From assembly GCA_035547915.1 (NCBI GenBank), contig DASZTS010000012.1, forward strand, positions 1 to 64,000: a stretch of DNA of 64,000 bases, given 5' to 3'. Source of the stretch: DASSFG01 sp035547915 (GTDB taxonomy: Bacteria > Planctomycetota > Planctomycetia > Pirellulales > JAICIG01). A program made the translations under genes and the position numbers. Below, in pieces: positions 18,356-27,858 of the stretch. Below the pieces are notes generated by a model, which had not been told where the DNA came from, did no database searches, and worked only from the letters and a program-made list of their open reading frames with translations. How positions within the stretch are numbered: the first letter of the stretch is position 1; every line of letters begins with the position of its first letter.

Positions 18356-18744
18356 GGATTCCCTCCCATCGAGAACGCGGACGGGCAACGCCGTCAAAGG
18401 CAGCCCGACAACGTGCCGCGAAAGCAACGTGCCGCGAAACGAGCGAAGTATCGTCCCCTTCGTTTCGAGACTTGAATCAATCGCATCGGTAGGCCCGCGC
18501 CCGCGAGAGCCGGGTTGGGCGAAAGTCGTACTGAAACCGCGATTAAGATCAGCAACTTCGGTTCGAGACGCAGGCTGGTTGCCGATTAGCGCAAAGAGTG
18601 TGGGAGCAGATTTTGGTCACACGTGGATCGCGAGCGTTCACCAGCGCCGCGCCCTGGCACAACGATCCCCCATTTTTCCCTTCCGGTGCGGTCTTTGCAC
18701 TACCGGCCGCCCATCTTCTGCTTTCTCCAACAAAGGATTGGGCA
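18356..18744. other. Divergent promoter region between lipoprotein and TPP-enzyme genes
   Basis: 389 bases with no supported gene. It should contain promoters for both directions. The only structured feature seen is a 15-base tandem direct repeat close to the lipoprotein start (18409-18439), listed separately. The rightward frame is open through the region, but the start at 18745 with AAAGGA is far better supported. Confidence 0.55.
18409..18439. repeat. Two tandem copies of a 15-base repeat
   Basis: CAACGTGCCGCGAAA occurs at 18409-18423 and again at 18425-18439, one base apart (period 16). It lies about 55-85 bases upstream of the lipoprotein start codon. Such spaced direct repeats can be regulator binding sites, but a local slippage duplication would look the same. 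Confidence 0.6.
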
Positions 18745-20502
18745 ATGGCCGAAACAACTGCGGACATTATGATCGAGCGGCTTATCGCCTGGGGTGTCGA
18801 CACCGTATTCGGCATACCTGGGGACGGCATCAACGGCATCATGGAGGCATTGCGAAAGAAGAAGGAACAGGTTCGATTCGTCCAGGTCCGGCACGAAGAG
18901 GCAGCGGCCTTTATGGCCTGCGCGTATTCCAAGTTCACCGGTCGGCTGGGAGTCTGCCTGGCCACGTCCGGACCGGGCGCGATCCACCTGCTGAACGGTT
19001 TGTATGACGCCAAACTCGACACCACGCCGGTCCTGGCCCTGACCGGGCAGACCTACCACGACCTGCTCGGCACTCGCTTCCAACAAGAAGTGAATCTGCT
19101 GCAGCTCTACAGCGACGTGGCGATCTACAACCAGATGATCATGGGCCCCGAGCACGCTCAGCCGGTCATCGACGTGGCCTGCCGAAATGCCCTGGCCGAA
19201 CGTGGCGTGGCGCACGTCACGTGCCCCAATGACTACCAGGAGATGCCGATCTCGAAGGCGCATTCCTCGATGATGGCGGTCAAGGGGCATACGTCGCACG
19301 AATGGCGGCCTCCCGTCTCGGTGCCTCCGTCGGCCGCGCTCGAATCGGCGGCTGCTCTGCTGAACGAAGGCAAAAAGGTGACCATGCTCATCGGGCAGGG
19401 CGCGATGGGGGCCGGCGATTTGGTGGAGAAGCTGGCAGACGCGCTCGCCGCGCCGGTGGTCAAGGCGCTGCTCGGCAAAGCCGTCATACCGGACGACTCT
19501 CCCTACACCACGGGCTATCTGGGCCTCATCGGCACGGCGCCATCCGACAAAGCGATGGAAAACTGTGACACGCTGCTCATGGTCGGCACGAGCTTTCCAT
19601 ACATGCAGTACTTGCCCAAGCCTGGGCAGGCAAAGGGAATTCAGATCGACCGCGATCCGCGCCGTATCGGACTGCGTTACCCTGTCGATATCGGGCTGGT
19701 GGGCGACGCACGCGCCACACTCGCGGCACTGCTCGCGCTGATTAAGCCCAAGCAGGATCGCAAATTCCTCGAGCAGGCGCAGGAGGGGATGCAAGAGTGG
19801 CGCGAGATGATGCTCAAGCGCTCGAGCCGCGACGATATGCCCCTCAAGCCGCAGGTCGTGGCACGGCATGTCAGCGAGTTGTTGGCCGACAATGCGATCG
19901 TCACCTGCGATTCGGGAACGATTACCACCTGGGCCGCTCGGCATATCAATATGCGTCGGGGCATGATGTTTTCACTCTCGGGCACGTTGGCGACGATGGC
20001 GCCGGGGCTGCCCTATGCGAACGCCGCACAGATCGCCTATCCCGACCGCCAGGTGGTGGCCTTCGTCGGGGATGGCGGATTTACGATGCTCGGCTGCGAG
20101 TTCATTACGGCCGTCAAGCATAAGCTGCCCATCAAGGTCGTCGTGATCAAGAACAATGTGCTGGGACAGATCAAGTGGGAGCAGATGATCTTTCTAGGGA
20201 ACCCGGAATACGGCGTCGAACTGGAGCCGGTCGATTTCGTGAAGTTTGCCGAGGCCTGCGGAGGCGTGGGGTTCCGCGTCGAGAAACCGGAGGAAGTACG
20301 GCCCGTGATGCAGGCGGCATTCGCTTCGACGCGGCCGACGCTCATCGAGGCGGTGGTCGATCCGTTCGAGCCGCCCATGCCGGCGTCGGCCACTCCCAAG
20401 CAGGCGCTGCATTTGGCAGAGTCGCTGATGCGGGGCCAGCCCCATGCCGGCAAGATCGCGACCACGATCTTCCGCGACAAAGTGTCCGACTTGACCAAGT
20501 AA
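18745..20502 (+). CDS. Thiamine-diphosphate-dependent enzyme (pyruvate oxidase/acetolactate synthase family)
   Basis: A 585-residue protein of the TPP-binding decarboxylase/oxidase family. The start follows AAAGGA. The N-terminal pyrimidine-binding domain has the catalytic glutamate in RHEEAA (Glu51). The central domain (about 190-330) would bind a nucleotide. The C-terminal domain has the cofactor motif GDGG at 442-445 followed by the long loop to NNVLGQIKWEQ. The sequence most resembles pyruvate oxidase/pyruvate dehydrogenase (quinone) relatives rather than biosynthetic acetolactate synthase, and there is no small regulatory subunit nearby, but the substrate is not certain. It is the first gene of a run of same-strand metabolic genes reaching to 31254. 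Confidence 0.85.
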   Translation: MAETTADIMIERLIAWGVDTVFGIPGDGINGIMEALRKKKEQVRFVQVRHEEAAAFMACAYSKFTGRLGVCLATSGPGAIHLLNGLYDAKLDTTPVLALTGQTYHDLLGTRFQQEVNLLQLYSDVAIYNQMIMGPEHAQPVIDVACRNALAERGVAHVTCPNDYQEMPISKAHSSMMAVKGHTSHEWRPPVSVPPSAALESAAALLNEGKKVTMLIGQGAMGAGDLVEKLADALAAPVVKALLGKAVIPDDSPYTTGYLGLIGTAPSDKAMENCDTLLMVGTSFPYMQYLPKPGQAKGIQIDRDPRRIGLRYPVDIGLVGDARATLAALLALIKPKQDRKFLEQAQEGMQEWREMMLKRSSRDDMPLKPQVVARHVSELLADNAIVTCDSGTITTWAARHINMRRGMMFSLSGTLATMAPGLPYANAAQIAYPDRQVVAFVGDGGFTMLGCEFITAVKHKLPIKVVVIKNNVLGQIKWEQMIFLGNPEYGVELEPVDFVKFAEACGGVGFRVEKPEEVRPVMQAAFASTRPTLIEAVVDPFEPPMPASATPKQALHLAESLMRGQPHAGKIATTIFRDKVSDLTK

Positions 20503-20566
20503 GTAGCGGGCGGCTGTTAAGGGAGGACGTGGTCCTCGGGCCGCCGACATGCAAACGAGGGAGAAA

Positions 20567-20839
20567 ATGCCCGAAGTCGTTCAGAGGCCCGCTATTGTCA
20601 AGGATCTGGTCGTCGATGTGATCGAGGGCATACGCCTTTACTCGCGCCGGCATTCGGATGAAACCTTCACACTCAATGCGTCGAGCCGCGAACGTGGGCC
20701 GATCGAGCGGATGGCGGACGCCTTGCAGCGCAAGGGTTACGGGGTGAAACGCGAGACATTCGTCCTCGATGCCAAAACGCATTTCGACCTGGAAGCAACG
20801 TGGTTGGGAAGCGGCGACCCGCCTTACTCGAAACCGTAA
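20567..20839 (+). CDS. Small hypothetical protein
   Basis: A 90-residue soluble protein with no recognised family. The start at 20567 is preferred because GAGGGAG precedes it; an upstream ATG at 20549 lacks a ribosome site. The sequence is charged and probably alpha/beta (VVDVIEGIRLYSRRHS, IERMADALQRKGYGVKRE). Its TAA stop at 20837 is the left flank of a perfect palindromic element, so the original end of the gene may have been altered by an insertion. It sits between the TPP enzyme and the FAD/Fe-S oxidase on the same strand and may be cotranscribed. Confidence 0.55.
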   Translation: MPEVVQRPAIVKDLVVDVIEGIRLYSRRHSDETFTLNASSRERGPIERMADALQRKGYGVKRETFVLDAKTHFDLEATWLGSGDPPYSKP

Positions 20840-20899
20840 GAGCCTGTCGGAGAACCGGCAGCGCGGTGTTGCACCGGCGGCTCCTTTGACAGGCTCTAA
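20837..20899. repeat. 63-base palindromic miniature element with IS5-like ends
   Basis: TAA|GAGCCTGTC at the left and GACAGGCTC|TAA at the right are exact inverted repeats flanked by a TAA direct repeat. Inside, GGAG/CTCC and CCGG/CCGG give a further stem around a loop. GAGCCTGT-type ends with a TNA target duplication are known from IS5-family insertion sequences, so this is plausibly a miniature derivative. It may also act as a transcript hairpin between two genes. Confidence 0.75.
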
Positions 20900-20971
20900 A
20901 AAGTGTGGGCATAGCCCTGGGAAACGCACCATGATCGTGGGCAGTGCCCCACCTTACCCAAAGAGGCAGCC

Positions 20972-23900
20972 ATGAGCGTGCAATCGGCGCCGCAGAAACC
21001 GGCCGAGGTGGATTACAAAAATGCCGCGGCCGCGGTCGATGCTCAGCAACTGGCGGCGCGACTCGCCCGTGAACTGCGCGGCGAGGTTCGCTTCGACGAC
21101 GGTTCCCGCGCGCTGTATGCCACCGATGGGTCGAATTACAGGCAGGTTCCGATCGGTGTGGTCCTGCCGCGGGATGCCGCCGACGTAGAAGCGACCGTCG
21201 CTCTCTGTCATGAATTCGGCGCACCGATTCTCGGGCGAGGCGGGGGCACGAGCCTGACGGGAGGTTGCTGCAATGTGGCCGTCGTCGTCGACATGTCGAA
21301 ATACATGCACCACATCGTCGAACTCGATGCGGAGCGCAAGCTGGCCCGCGTGCAACCTGGGTTGGTTCTCGACAGCCTGCGGACGAAGGCCGAGGAGCAC
21401 TATCTGACGTTCGCTCCCGACCCGTCGACGCACAACCATTGCTGCATCGGCGGCATGCTCGGCAATAACTCCTGCGGTATTCATTCGATGATGGGCGGCC
21501 GCACGGTCGACAACATTCAGGAGTTGGAGATCATCACCTACGACGGCCTGCGGATGCGGGTCGGGCCGACGAGCGACGAGGAGTATGCGCAGATTGTGCG
21601 CGACGGTGGCCGCAAGGCCGAAATCTTTCGCCGACTGCGAAAACTGCGTGACGATTACGGCGATTTGATCCGCGAGCGCTACCCGAAAATTCCGCGCCGC
21701 GTGTCGGGGTACAGCCTGGACGAACTGTTGCCCGAAAACGGGTTCCATGTCGCGCGATCGCTCGTTGGCTCGGAGAGCACCTGCGTCCTCTTCCTGGAGG
21801 CCACCTGCAAGCTGATCCACAGCCCGCCGAAGCGGACACTCGTCGTATTCGGCTTTACCGATGTCGGTGCGGCGGGCGACTACGTGCCCGATGTCTCCGC
21901 CTATTCGCCGTTGGGACTTGAAGGTCTCGACGACCGGTTGGTCAACGATCTGCGCGCCAAATCGCTGCACATGAACCTGCTCCCTTACTTGCCCGAAGGG
22001 GATGCCTGGCTGCTCGTCGAGTTCGGTGGCGAAACGCAGGACGACGCCGACGCGCAGGCCAACAAGCTCGTGCGGCATCTGACCGGCCGGCCGCACGTCA
22101 AAGATTGGAAGATTTACACCGACAAAAAGGAAGAACGGATGGTGTGGCAGATCCGCGAAGCCGGTCTCGGTGCCACCGCACGCATTCCCAACAAGCCCGA
22201 CAATTGGGAAGGGTGGGAAGACTCCGCGGTTCCGCCGGAGCGGGTAGGTGATTACCTGCGCGATCTGCGGGCGCTGCTAGACAAGCATAATTATCAGTGT
22301 GCCCTCTATGGGCACTTCGGACAGGGATGCATCCACACGCGAATCAACTTCGAATTCAAGACAGCGGAGGGCGTGGCGAACTACCGCCGTTTCATGTACG
22401 AAGCGGCCGACCTGGTGTTGAGCTACGGCGGATCGCTGTCGGGCGAGCACGGCGACGGCCAATCGCGGGCCGAGCTGCTCCCCAAGATGTACGGCGAGGA
22501 ACTGATCGAGGCCTTTCGAGAATTCAAATCGATCTGGGACCCACAGTGGAAGATGAACCCCGGTAAGAAGGTAGACGCCTACAAACTCGACGACAACCTT
22601 CGGCTGGGTCCCGACTATCATCCGCTGCAAGTCAAAACGCATTTCAAGTATCCCGACGACCATGGCAGCTTTGCTTATGCCACGGAACGGTGTGTCAGCG
22701 TCGGCATCTGTCGCCGCGAAAAGGGCGGCACGATGTGCCCCAGCTATATGGTGACCAAGGAAGAGATGCACTCGACGCGGGGCCGGGCCCACCTGTTGTT
22801 CGAAATGTTGCAGGGGAGCCCCCTCAAGAAGGTCTGGAAGAATGAATCCGTGCGCGAGGCGCTCGATCTTTGCCTGGCTTGCAAGGGCTGCAAAGGCGAT
22901 TGCCCGATGCAGGTCGACATGGCGACCTACAAGGCCGAGTTTCTGTCGCACTATTACGAGGGCCGGTTGCGGCCGCGACACGCCTACGCGATGGGGTGGA
23001 TCTACTGGTGGAGCCGGCTGGCATCGTTGGCGCCTCCGCTGGCCAATTTCTTCAGCCAGACGCCGGGCCTCAGTGCGATTGTCAAATGGTTGGGCGGCGT
23101 CTCGCCAGAGCGACATGTGCCCCCGTTTGCCAATGAGAGCTTCAAGGAATGGTTCTTCGCGCGCGAGCCACGAAACATCGGTGCCGAGCGGGTGATTCTC
23201 TGGCCCGACACGTTCAACAACTACTTCCATCCCGAAGTGGCGAAAGCAGCCGTTGAGGTGCTAGAGCACATAGGGTGGGAAGTTGTCGTACCGCGTGCCG
23301 CGCTTTGTTGTGGCCGCCCCCTCTACGACTATGGCATGCTTAGCACGGCCAAGCGCATGCTGCGGCAGATTCTCGATACGCTGCGCGAAGAGATTCAGGC
23401 CGGTACGCCCCTCGTCGGGTTGGAGCCGAGCTGTGTGGCCGTCTTCCGCGATGAATTATGTGGTTTATACCCGATGGACGAGGACGCGAAGCGGTTGAAG
23501 CAGCAGACCTTTACGCTGGCAGAGTTTCTGGAGAAATACGCGCCGAATCAGCATTTTCCGCCGCTACGGCGGAAGGCGCTCGTGCATGGCCACTGCCATC
23601 ACAAGGCGGTGATGAAACTCGATGCCGAAGACGGTGTGTTGACCAAGCTCGGTCTGAATTACGAGGTTCCCGACAGTGGCTGTTGCGGCATGGCCGGGTC
23701 GTTCGGATTCGAGGAGCAGCACTACGACATTTCCATGAAAGTCGGTGAACACAAACTCTTGCCCGCGGTGCGCGAGGCGGAGAAAGATACCCTCGTCATC
23801 GCGGACGGTTTCAGTTGCAAGCACCAGATCGCGGAAGGCACCGACCGACGCGCGTTGCACTTGGCGCAAGTATTGCAAATCGCTCTGCACGAGTCGCCGG

Positions 23901-24058
23901 ACGGGCCGCCAGCCGGCTATCCGGAGACGCGTTATCCCGACGTGCGACTTGATGGTCCCGAACGGGAACGGGCTCTCGTAAAGACGGCTATCCTGCTGGG
24001 CGCCGGCGCTTTGGCGGCGGGTGCTCTGTGGTGGACGTGGAAAAAAGGCAAAAGGTAA
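20972..24058 (+). CDS. FAD-linked oxidase fused to Fe-S/CCG domains, with C-terminal membrane helix
   Basis: A 1028-residue fusion of the D-lactate/glycolate dehydrogenase type. The N-terminal FAD_binding_4 domain has GRGGGTSLTGG starting at Gly88. An oxidase C-terminal domain follows to about residue 540, with GHFGQGCIHTRIN and SGEHGDGQSRAELL. Then come two 4Fe-4S clusters: a CVSVGIC...MCP set near residues 573-590, and CLACKGCKGDCP starting at Cys634. Two CCG motifs at residues 779-781 (LCCGRPL) and 904-906 (GCCGMAG) match the GlpC/GlcF-type domain. The last 25 residues add a hydrophobic helix (ILLGAGALAAGALWWTW) and a basic tail, so the enzyme is likely tethered to the membrane. Probable role: oxidation of a 2-hydroxy acid with electrons passed to the quinone pool. 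Confidence 0.88.
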   Translation: MSVQSAPQKPAEVDYKNAAAAVDAQQLAARLARELRGEVRFDDGSRALYATDGSNYRQVPIGVVLPRDAADVEATVALCHEFGAPILGRGGGTSLTGGCCNVAVVVDMSKYMHHIVELDAERKLARVQPGLVLDSLRTKAEEHYLTFAPDPSTHNHCCIGGMLGNNSCGIHSMMGGRTVDNIQELEIITYDGLRMRVGPTSDEEYAQIVRDGGRKAEIFRRLRKLRDDYGDLIRERYPKIPRRVSGYSLDELLPENGFHVARSLVGSESTCVLFLEATCKLIHSPPKRTLVVFGFTDVGAAGDYVPDVSAYSPLGLEGLDDRLVNDLRAKSLHMNLLPYLPEGDAWLLVEFGGETQDDADAQANKLVRHLTGRPHVKDWKIYTDKKEERMVWQIREAGLGATARIPNKPDNWEGWEDSAVPPERVGDYLRDLRALLDKHNYQCALYGHFGQGCIHTRINFEFKTAEGVANYRRFMYEAADLVLSYGGSLSGEHGDGQSRAELLPKMYGEELIEAFREFKSIWDPQWKMNPGKKVDAYKLDDNLRLGPDYHPLQVKTHFKYPDDHGSFAYATERCVSVGICRREKGGTMCPSYMVTKEEMHSTRGRAHLLFEMLQGSPLKKVWKNESVREALDLCLACKGCKGDCPMQVDMATYKAEFLSHYYEGRLRPRHAYAMGWIYWWSRLASLAPPLANFFSQTPGLSAIVKWLGGVSPERHVPPFANESFKEWFFAREPRNIGAERVILWPDTFNNYFHPEVAKAAVEVLEHIGWEVVVPRAALCCGRPLYDYGMLSTAKRMLRQILDTLREEIQAGTPLVGLEPSCVAVFRDELCGLYPMDEDAKRLKQQTFTLAEFLEKYAPNQHFPPLRRKALVHGHCHHKAVMKLDAEDGVLTKLGLNYEVPDSGCCGMAGSFGFEEQHYDISMKVGEHKLLPAVREAEKDTLVIADGFSCKHQIAEGTDRRALHLAQVLQIALHESPDGPPAGYPETRYPDVRLDGPERERALVKTAILLGAGALAAGALWWTWKKGKR

Positions 24059-24170
24059 TCGAGGCAGCGACCCGCCCCTTGGCGCCACGCGACAAGGGCT
24101 GGCACGCATTAGGGCTTGTTTTTCACGTAGGCACTGGCTCCCTTCCTTGGGGAGGTGGGCAGGAGGCGGT

Positions 24171-25229
24171 ATGTCCAGAGCGTCCCGACGAGAGGTAGTC
24201 GTCATCACCGGCGCATCGGCCGGCGTAGGCCGCGCGACAGCGCGCGAATTCGGGCGCCGCGGCGCATGTGTGGCATTGCTGGCGCGCGGCCCTGATGGAC
24301 TGGAAGCGACGAAGCACGATATCGAAGCGCTCGGTGGCCGAGCCCTTTCCGTCCCGACCGACGTTGCTTTTGCCGACCAAGTTGAAGCGGCCGCCGAAAA
24401 GGCCGAGCGAGCATTTGGTCCGATCGACATCTGGATCAACTGCGCGATGGCCTCGGTATTTTCCCCGTTCGATCAGATGACGCCGGAAGAATACCAGCGC
24501 GTCATCGACGTGACCTTCATGGGGCAGGTACATGGTACGAGGGCTGCGCTGAAACGAATGCTCCCGCGAGATCGGGGCACTATCGTCCAGGTCGGGTCGG
24601 CGCTCGTCTATCGCAGCATTCCTCTGCAATCTGCCTACTGCGCGGCCAAGGCCGCCGTGCGAGGCTTCACCGATTCGTTGCGGACAGAGTTGCTGCATCG
24701 AAAGAGCCGCGTACACCTCAGCATCGTACAGTTACCTGGGCTGAATACTCCTCAATTCGATTGGTCGAAGAGCCGCATGCCCCACCGGGCGCAGCCCGTG
24801 CCTCCGATCTTTCAGCCAGAGGTGGCGGCTGACGCGATCGTCTGGGCGGCGCATCATCGTCGGCGCGAGGTCTGGGTCGGTCGTTCCTCGGTCAAGGCGA
24901 TCCTCAGTGCGAAGATAGCGCCTTCGATTGGTGACTGGGTACTGAGCCGCGAGGGGTATTCCGGCCAGCAGACGGAGGAACCGGAGGATCCCGATCGGCC
25001 TGACAATCTCTGGGAACCGGTGGCCGGAGACCACGGCGCACACGGCCGCTTCGACGATCGCGCGATGAGCTTCAGCCCGCAATTCTGGCTCGACAAGCAT
25101 CGTAGCTGGATCGCTCTGGCGGTCGGTGCCGCGGGAGTTACGTGGGCGGTGCTGCATGCAGCCAATGGCCGGCGCAAAGACGGAATTGCAAAACAAATCG
25201 CATCGTCACTGTTGAGAGCACAACCGTAG
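24171..25229 (+). CDS. Short-chain dehydrogenase/reductase with C-terminal membrane helix
   Basis: A 352-residue SDR, longer than the usual 250. The start at 24171 follows AGGAGG at short spacing. The Rossmann motif TGASAGVG is at residues 13-20, the NCA equivalent of the NNAG motif is near 88, and the catalytic Tyr156/Lys160 are in YCAAK, with a serine in VQVGSALVY before them. Beyond about residue 250 the protein carries an extension: a charged linker, then SWIALAVGAAGVTWAVLH near the C terminus and a basic tail. This looks like a membrane anchor. SDRs of this extended type oxidise or reduce small hydroxy compounds; the substrate is unknown. The gene is 10 bases before the glucoamylase gene. 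Confidence 0.88.
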   Translation: MSRASRREVVVITGASAGVGRATAREFGRRGACVALLARGPDGLEATKHDIEALGGRALSVPTDVAFADQVEAAAEKAERAFGPIDIWINCAMASVFSPFDQMTPEEYQRVIDVTFMGQVHGTRAALKRMLPRDRGTIVQVGSALVYRSIPLQSAYCAAKAAVRGFTDSLRTELLHRKSRVHLSIVQLPGLNTPQFDWSKSRMPHRAQPVPPIFQPEVAADAIVWAAHHRRREVWVGRSSVKAILSAKIAPSIGDWVLSREGYSGQQTEEPEDPDRPDNLWEPVAGDHGAHGRFDDRAMSFSPQFWLDKHRSWIALAVGAAGVTWAVLHAANGRRKDGIAKQIASSLLRAQP

Positions 25230-25239
25230 GGGCTCATAG

Positions 25240-27858
25240 ATGGTCAACCGCTTTGCCTCTCCACGCATTATGTCCTTTCGCCAGTCTGGGCCGGGCGCGA
25301 AATGGCTGGCGCTCGGGGCCGGTGCCGTGCTCGTCGGAACCGCGGCGGCTTGGGCCCGCCGAAAGCTCCGCTCCGAACTGAGCGTCGCGCCGGGTTGGCC
25401 GGGCAGAACACCTCATTGGACATCGAGTGCCAAACAGGGAGTGGGCTCGTCGCTAGGAACACAATCGAATCTATGGTTCACGCTTTTTGACGGTGTTGTC
25501 ACGGAGGTGTTTTGGCCCCGCGTCGATCAACCGGCGGTGGCACAGACGGAGTTTATCGTCACCGCGTCCGACGGCCACTACTCTGAGGAGATGCGCGACA
25601 CCGAGCATGCGATCGAATACGCCCATGACGGTGTCCCGCTTTTCCACTTGAAAAACAGTTGTCGCGAGGGACGCTATCGCATCGAAAAGACAATCTTTTC
25701 TGATCCCTCCGGCCCCGTGCTTCTACAAAGGGCGCGATTCGTGCCCCTGCAGGGGCGGCTCGACGATTACCGTCTCTACGTCGCGATCAAACCCCACTTG
25801 GGCAACCACGGTTGGCGAAACGAGGGATGGGTCGATTGTTATCAGGGATGGAACATACTGTTTGCCAAGGAAACCGGCCACGCAATGGCGTTCGCGGCTT
25901 CCACTCCTTGGAAGAAAATGTCAGCGGGTTTCACGGGCGTGTCGGATGGCCGGCGGCAGCTACGTCGGTACGGATATCTAAGACAAACCTACCGACGTGC
26001 GCCGTTCGGCGATGTGACTCTCATCGGCGAGATCGACCTGGCCGCCTGTGGCGGTGAGTTTGTGCTGGCCCTGGGTTTTGGCGCCGCGCCGGACGAAGCG
26101 GCCTTGCACGTGAGGCGGACCTTGCTCGCCGACATGGCTGCAATCGAGGATCAATACGTCAGGCAATGGCTCGATTGGCAGGCCGGCCTCGGCACCCAAA
26201 ATGTCGTCCCGAGCCCCGGCCGCGATCTGTATCGCGCGAGCGCCATGGTGATGGCGGCGCATGAAGACAAGCGGGTTCGCGGCGCCTTTGTCGCTAGCCT
26301 TTCCATCCCGTGGGGCGAGGCTCGCAAAACCGACGACCTTTATGGCCCCGTCGGATATCACGTCGTGTGGCCGCGTGATTTGTACATGACCGCGAGCGGA
26401 CTCCTGGCCGCGGGCGATGGCTCGGCTGCGCGTCGCGCCTTGGACTATTGCCAGGCCACGCAGCAGGGCAATGGTGGTTGGCCGCAGAACCAGGCGGTCA
26501 ACGGCCGTACCGTGTGGACAGGCAAACAATTGGGCGAAACGTCGATGCCCGTTCTGCTCCTCGATCTGCTTAACCGCGCGCAATTGCTAACCTGCGAAGA
26601 CCGCCGCAGGTTCTGGCCGATGGTTCGCGATGCCGTCGCACAGATTGTACGCTGTGGGCCGTCGGCCCAGGAGGATCGCTGGGAGAACGCGGCCGGTTTT
26701 ACTCCGTTTACACTTTCGAACATGATTGCCGCGCTCGTCGTTGCTGCCGAGTTGGCCGACGAGCAAGACGAGAAACAAGTGGGTACGTTCTTGCGAGAGG
26801 TGGCCGATGCCTGGCACGGCGACATCGATCGTTGGACCTACGTGAACAACACACCGCTTGCCCGCCGCGTGGGTGTGCCTGGTTACTATCTGCGGGTGGC
26901 GCCGCCCGATCGCTACGGCGAGCCCGTGAAGTACCTTGGCCCGTCGGAATTCTGGTATCGCCCGTCGCGCGATCAGGATCACCCGCCCTCCGAGATCGTC
27001 AGCGTCGATGCATTGGCGTATGTGCGCTTCGGGCTCCGCGCACCAGACGACCCGCGTATCCTCGATACAATCAAGGTCATCGATGCCGTGCTGAAGACCG
27101 AAACACCCTTCGGCCCGTGCTGGCATCGCTACAGCCATGACGGTTACGGAGAGCAAAAGGACGGTACGCCTTTCGATGGCCGCCGCGGAACCGGCCGGCT
27201 TTGGCCCCTTCTGACCGGCGAACGGGCCCATTACGAATTGTTGGCCGGCCGCCCCGACGAAGCGCGCCGCTTGCTCGCAGCCATGGAACGGTTCGCGGGT
27301 GACGGCAACATGCTTCCCGAACAGATCTGGGATAGTTGTGACCTGCCCAAGAAAGGCCTGTATTTGGGCCGACCGAGTGGCTCGGCAATGCCACTCGCCT
27401 GGGCGCATGCCGAATACATAAAGCTCCGCCACTCGCTCGCCGAGGGGCGTGTCTTCGACCAGCCACCGCAGACACGGCAGCGCTACGTTGTCGATCGGGT
27501 CGAATCGCCGTACAAGATTTGGCGGGAGAATCATCGTCGCCGATCGATACCGGCCGGAAAGAGTTTGCGTATCATCCTCAACCATCCGGCGATGGTGAAC
27601 TTTGCTTGCGGGGAAGATACCGGGCGCATCGAAACTCGCGACTCAGGGTTGGAAGTCCATTATGTCGACCTTCCAACGGCGCACCTCCCACCCGGCAGCA
27701 CGATTCGCTTTCGGCTCAACCGGCCTGACGCGAACTGGGCTCAAACTGGAGCTTGGTTTGCCACGGTGTCGGATGTCGTGCATGTGGAAGCGGTTGAGGA
27801 ATTCGCGCTCTCGGAGCGAAAGGAGACTCTCGGTGCCGGCCAGGCTAGACCGTTCTAA
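25240..27858 (+). CDS. Glycoside hydrolase family 15 (glucoamylase-type) with N-terminal membrane helix
   Basis: An 872-residue GH15 protein, which would release glucose from the ends of alpha-glucans or related oligosaccharides. After an N-terminal helix with a basic flank (WLALGAGAVLVGTAAAWARRK, residues 21-41), the bacterial GH15 N-domain begins with TPHWTSSAKQGVGSSLG and WFTLFDGVVTEVFWPRVD. The (alpha/alpha)6 catalytic domain covers about 310-730, with GYHVVWPRDLYM and MLPEQIWDS. Glu694 in the latter is the expected general base. A beta-rich C-terminal part follows. The helix may be an uncleaved signal anchor. It is close to the upstream SDR gene (10 bases) and overlaps the downstream CBS gene, so it is part of one transcript. 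Confidence 0.9.
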   Translation: MVNRFASPRIMSFRQSGPGAKWLALGAGAVLVGTAAAWARRKLRSELSVAPGWPGRTPHWTSSAKQGVGSSLGTQSNLWFTLFDGVVTEVFWPRVDQPAVAQTEFIVTASDGHYSEEMRDTEHAIEYAHDGVPLFHLKNSCREGRYRIEKTIFSDPSGPVLLQRARFVPLQGRLDDYRLYVAIKPHLGNHGWRNEGWVDCYQGWNILFAKETGHAMAFAASTPWKKMSAGFTGVSDGRRQLRRYGYLRQTYRRAPFGDVTLIGEIDLAACGGEFVLALGFGAAPDEAALHVRRTLLADMAAIEDQYVRQWLDWQAGLGTQNVVPSPGRDLYRASAMVMAAHEDKRVRGAFVASLSIPWGEARKTDDLYGPVGYHVVWPRDLYMTASGLLAAGDGSAARRALDYCQATQQGNGGWPQNQAVNGRTVWTGKQLGETSMPVLLLDLLNRAQLLTCEDRRRFWPMVRDAVAQIVRCGPSAQEDRWENAAGFTPFTLSNMIAALVVAAELADEQDEKQVGTFLREVADAWHGDIDRWTYVNNTPLARRVGVPGYYLRVAPPDRYGEPVKYLGPSEFWYRPSRDQDHPPSEIVSVDALAYVRFGLRAPDDPRILDTIKVIDAVLKTETPFGPCWHRYSHDGYGEQKDGTPFDGRRGTGRLWPLLTGERAHYELLAGRPDEARRLLAAMERFAGDGNMLPEQIWDSCDLPKKGLYLGRPSGSAMPLAWAHAEYIKLRHSLAEGRVFDQPPQTRQRYVVDRVESPYKIWRENHRRRSIPAGKSLRIILNHPAMVNFACGEDTGRIETRDSGLEVHYVDLPTAHLPPGSTIRFRLNRPDANWAQTGAWFATVSDVVHVEAVEEFALSERKETLGAGQARPF

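Noticed and set aside
18700..19944. A 414-codon minus-strand frame opposite the TPP enzyme
   Set aside because: Antisense shadow of a well-supported enzyme, with Arg/His-rich non-protein composition.
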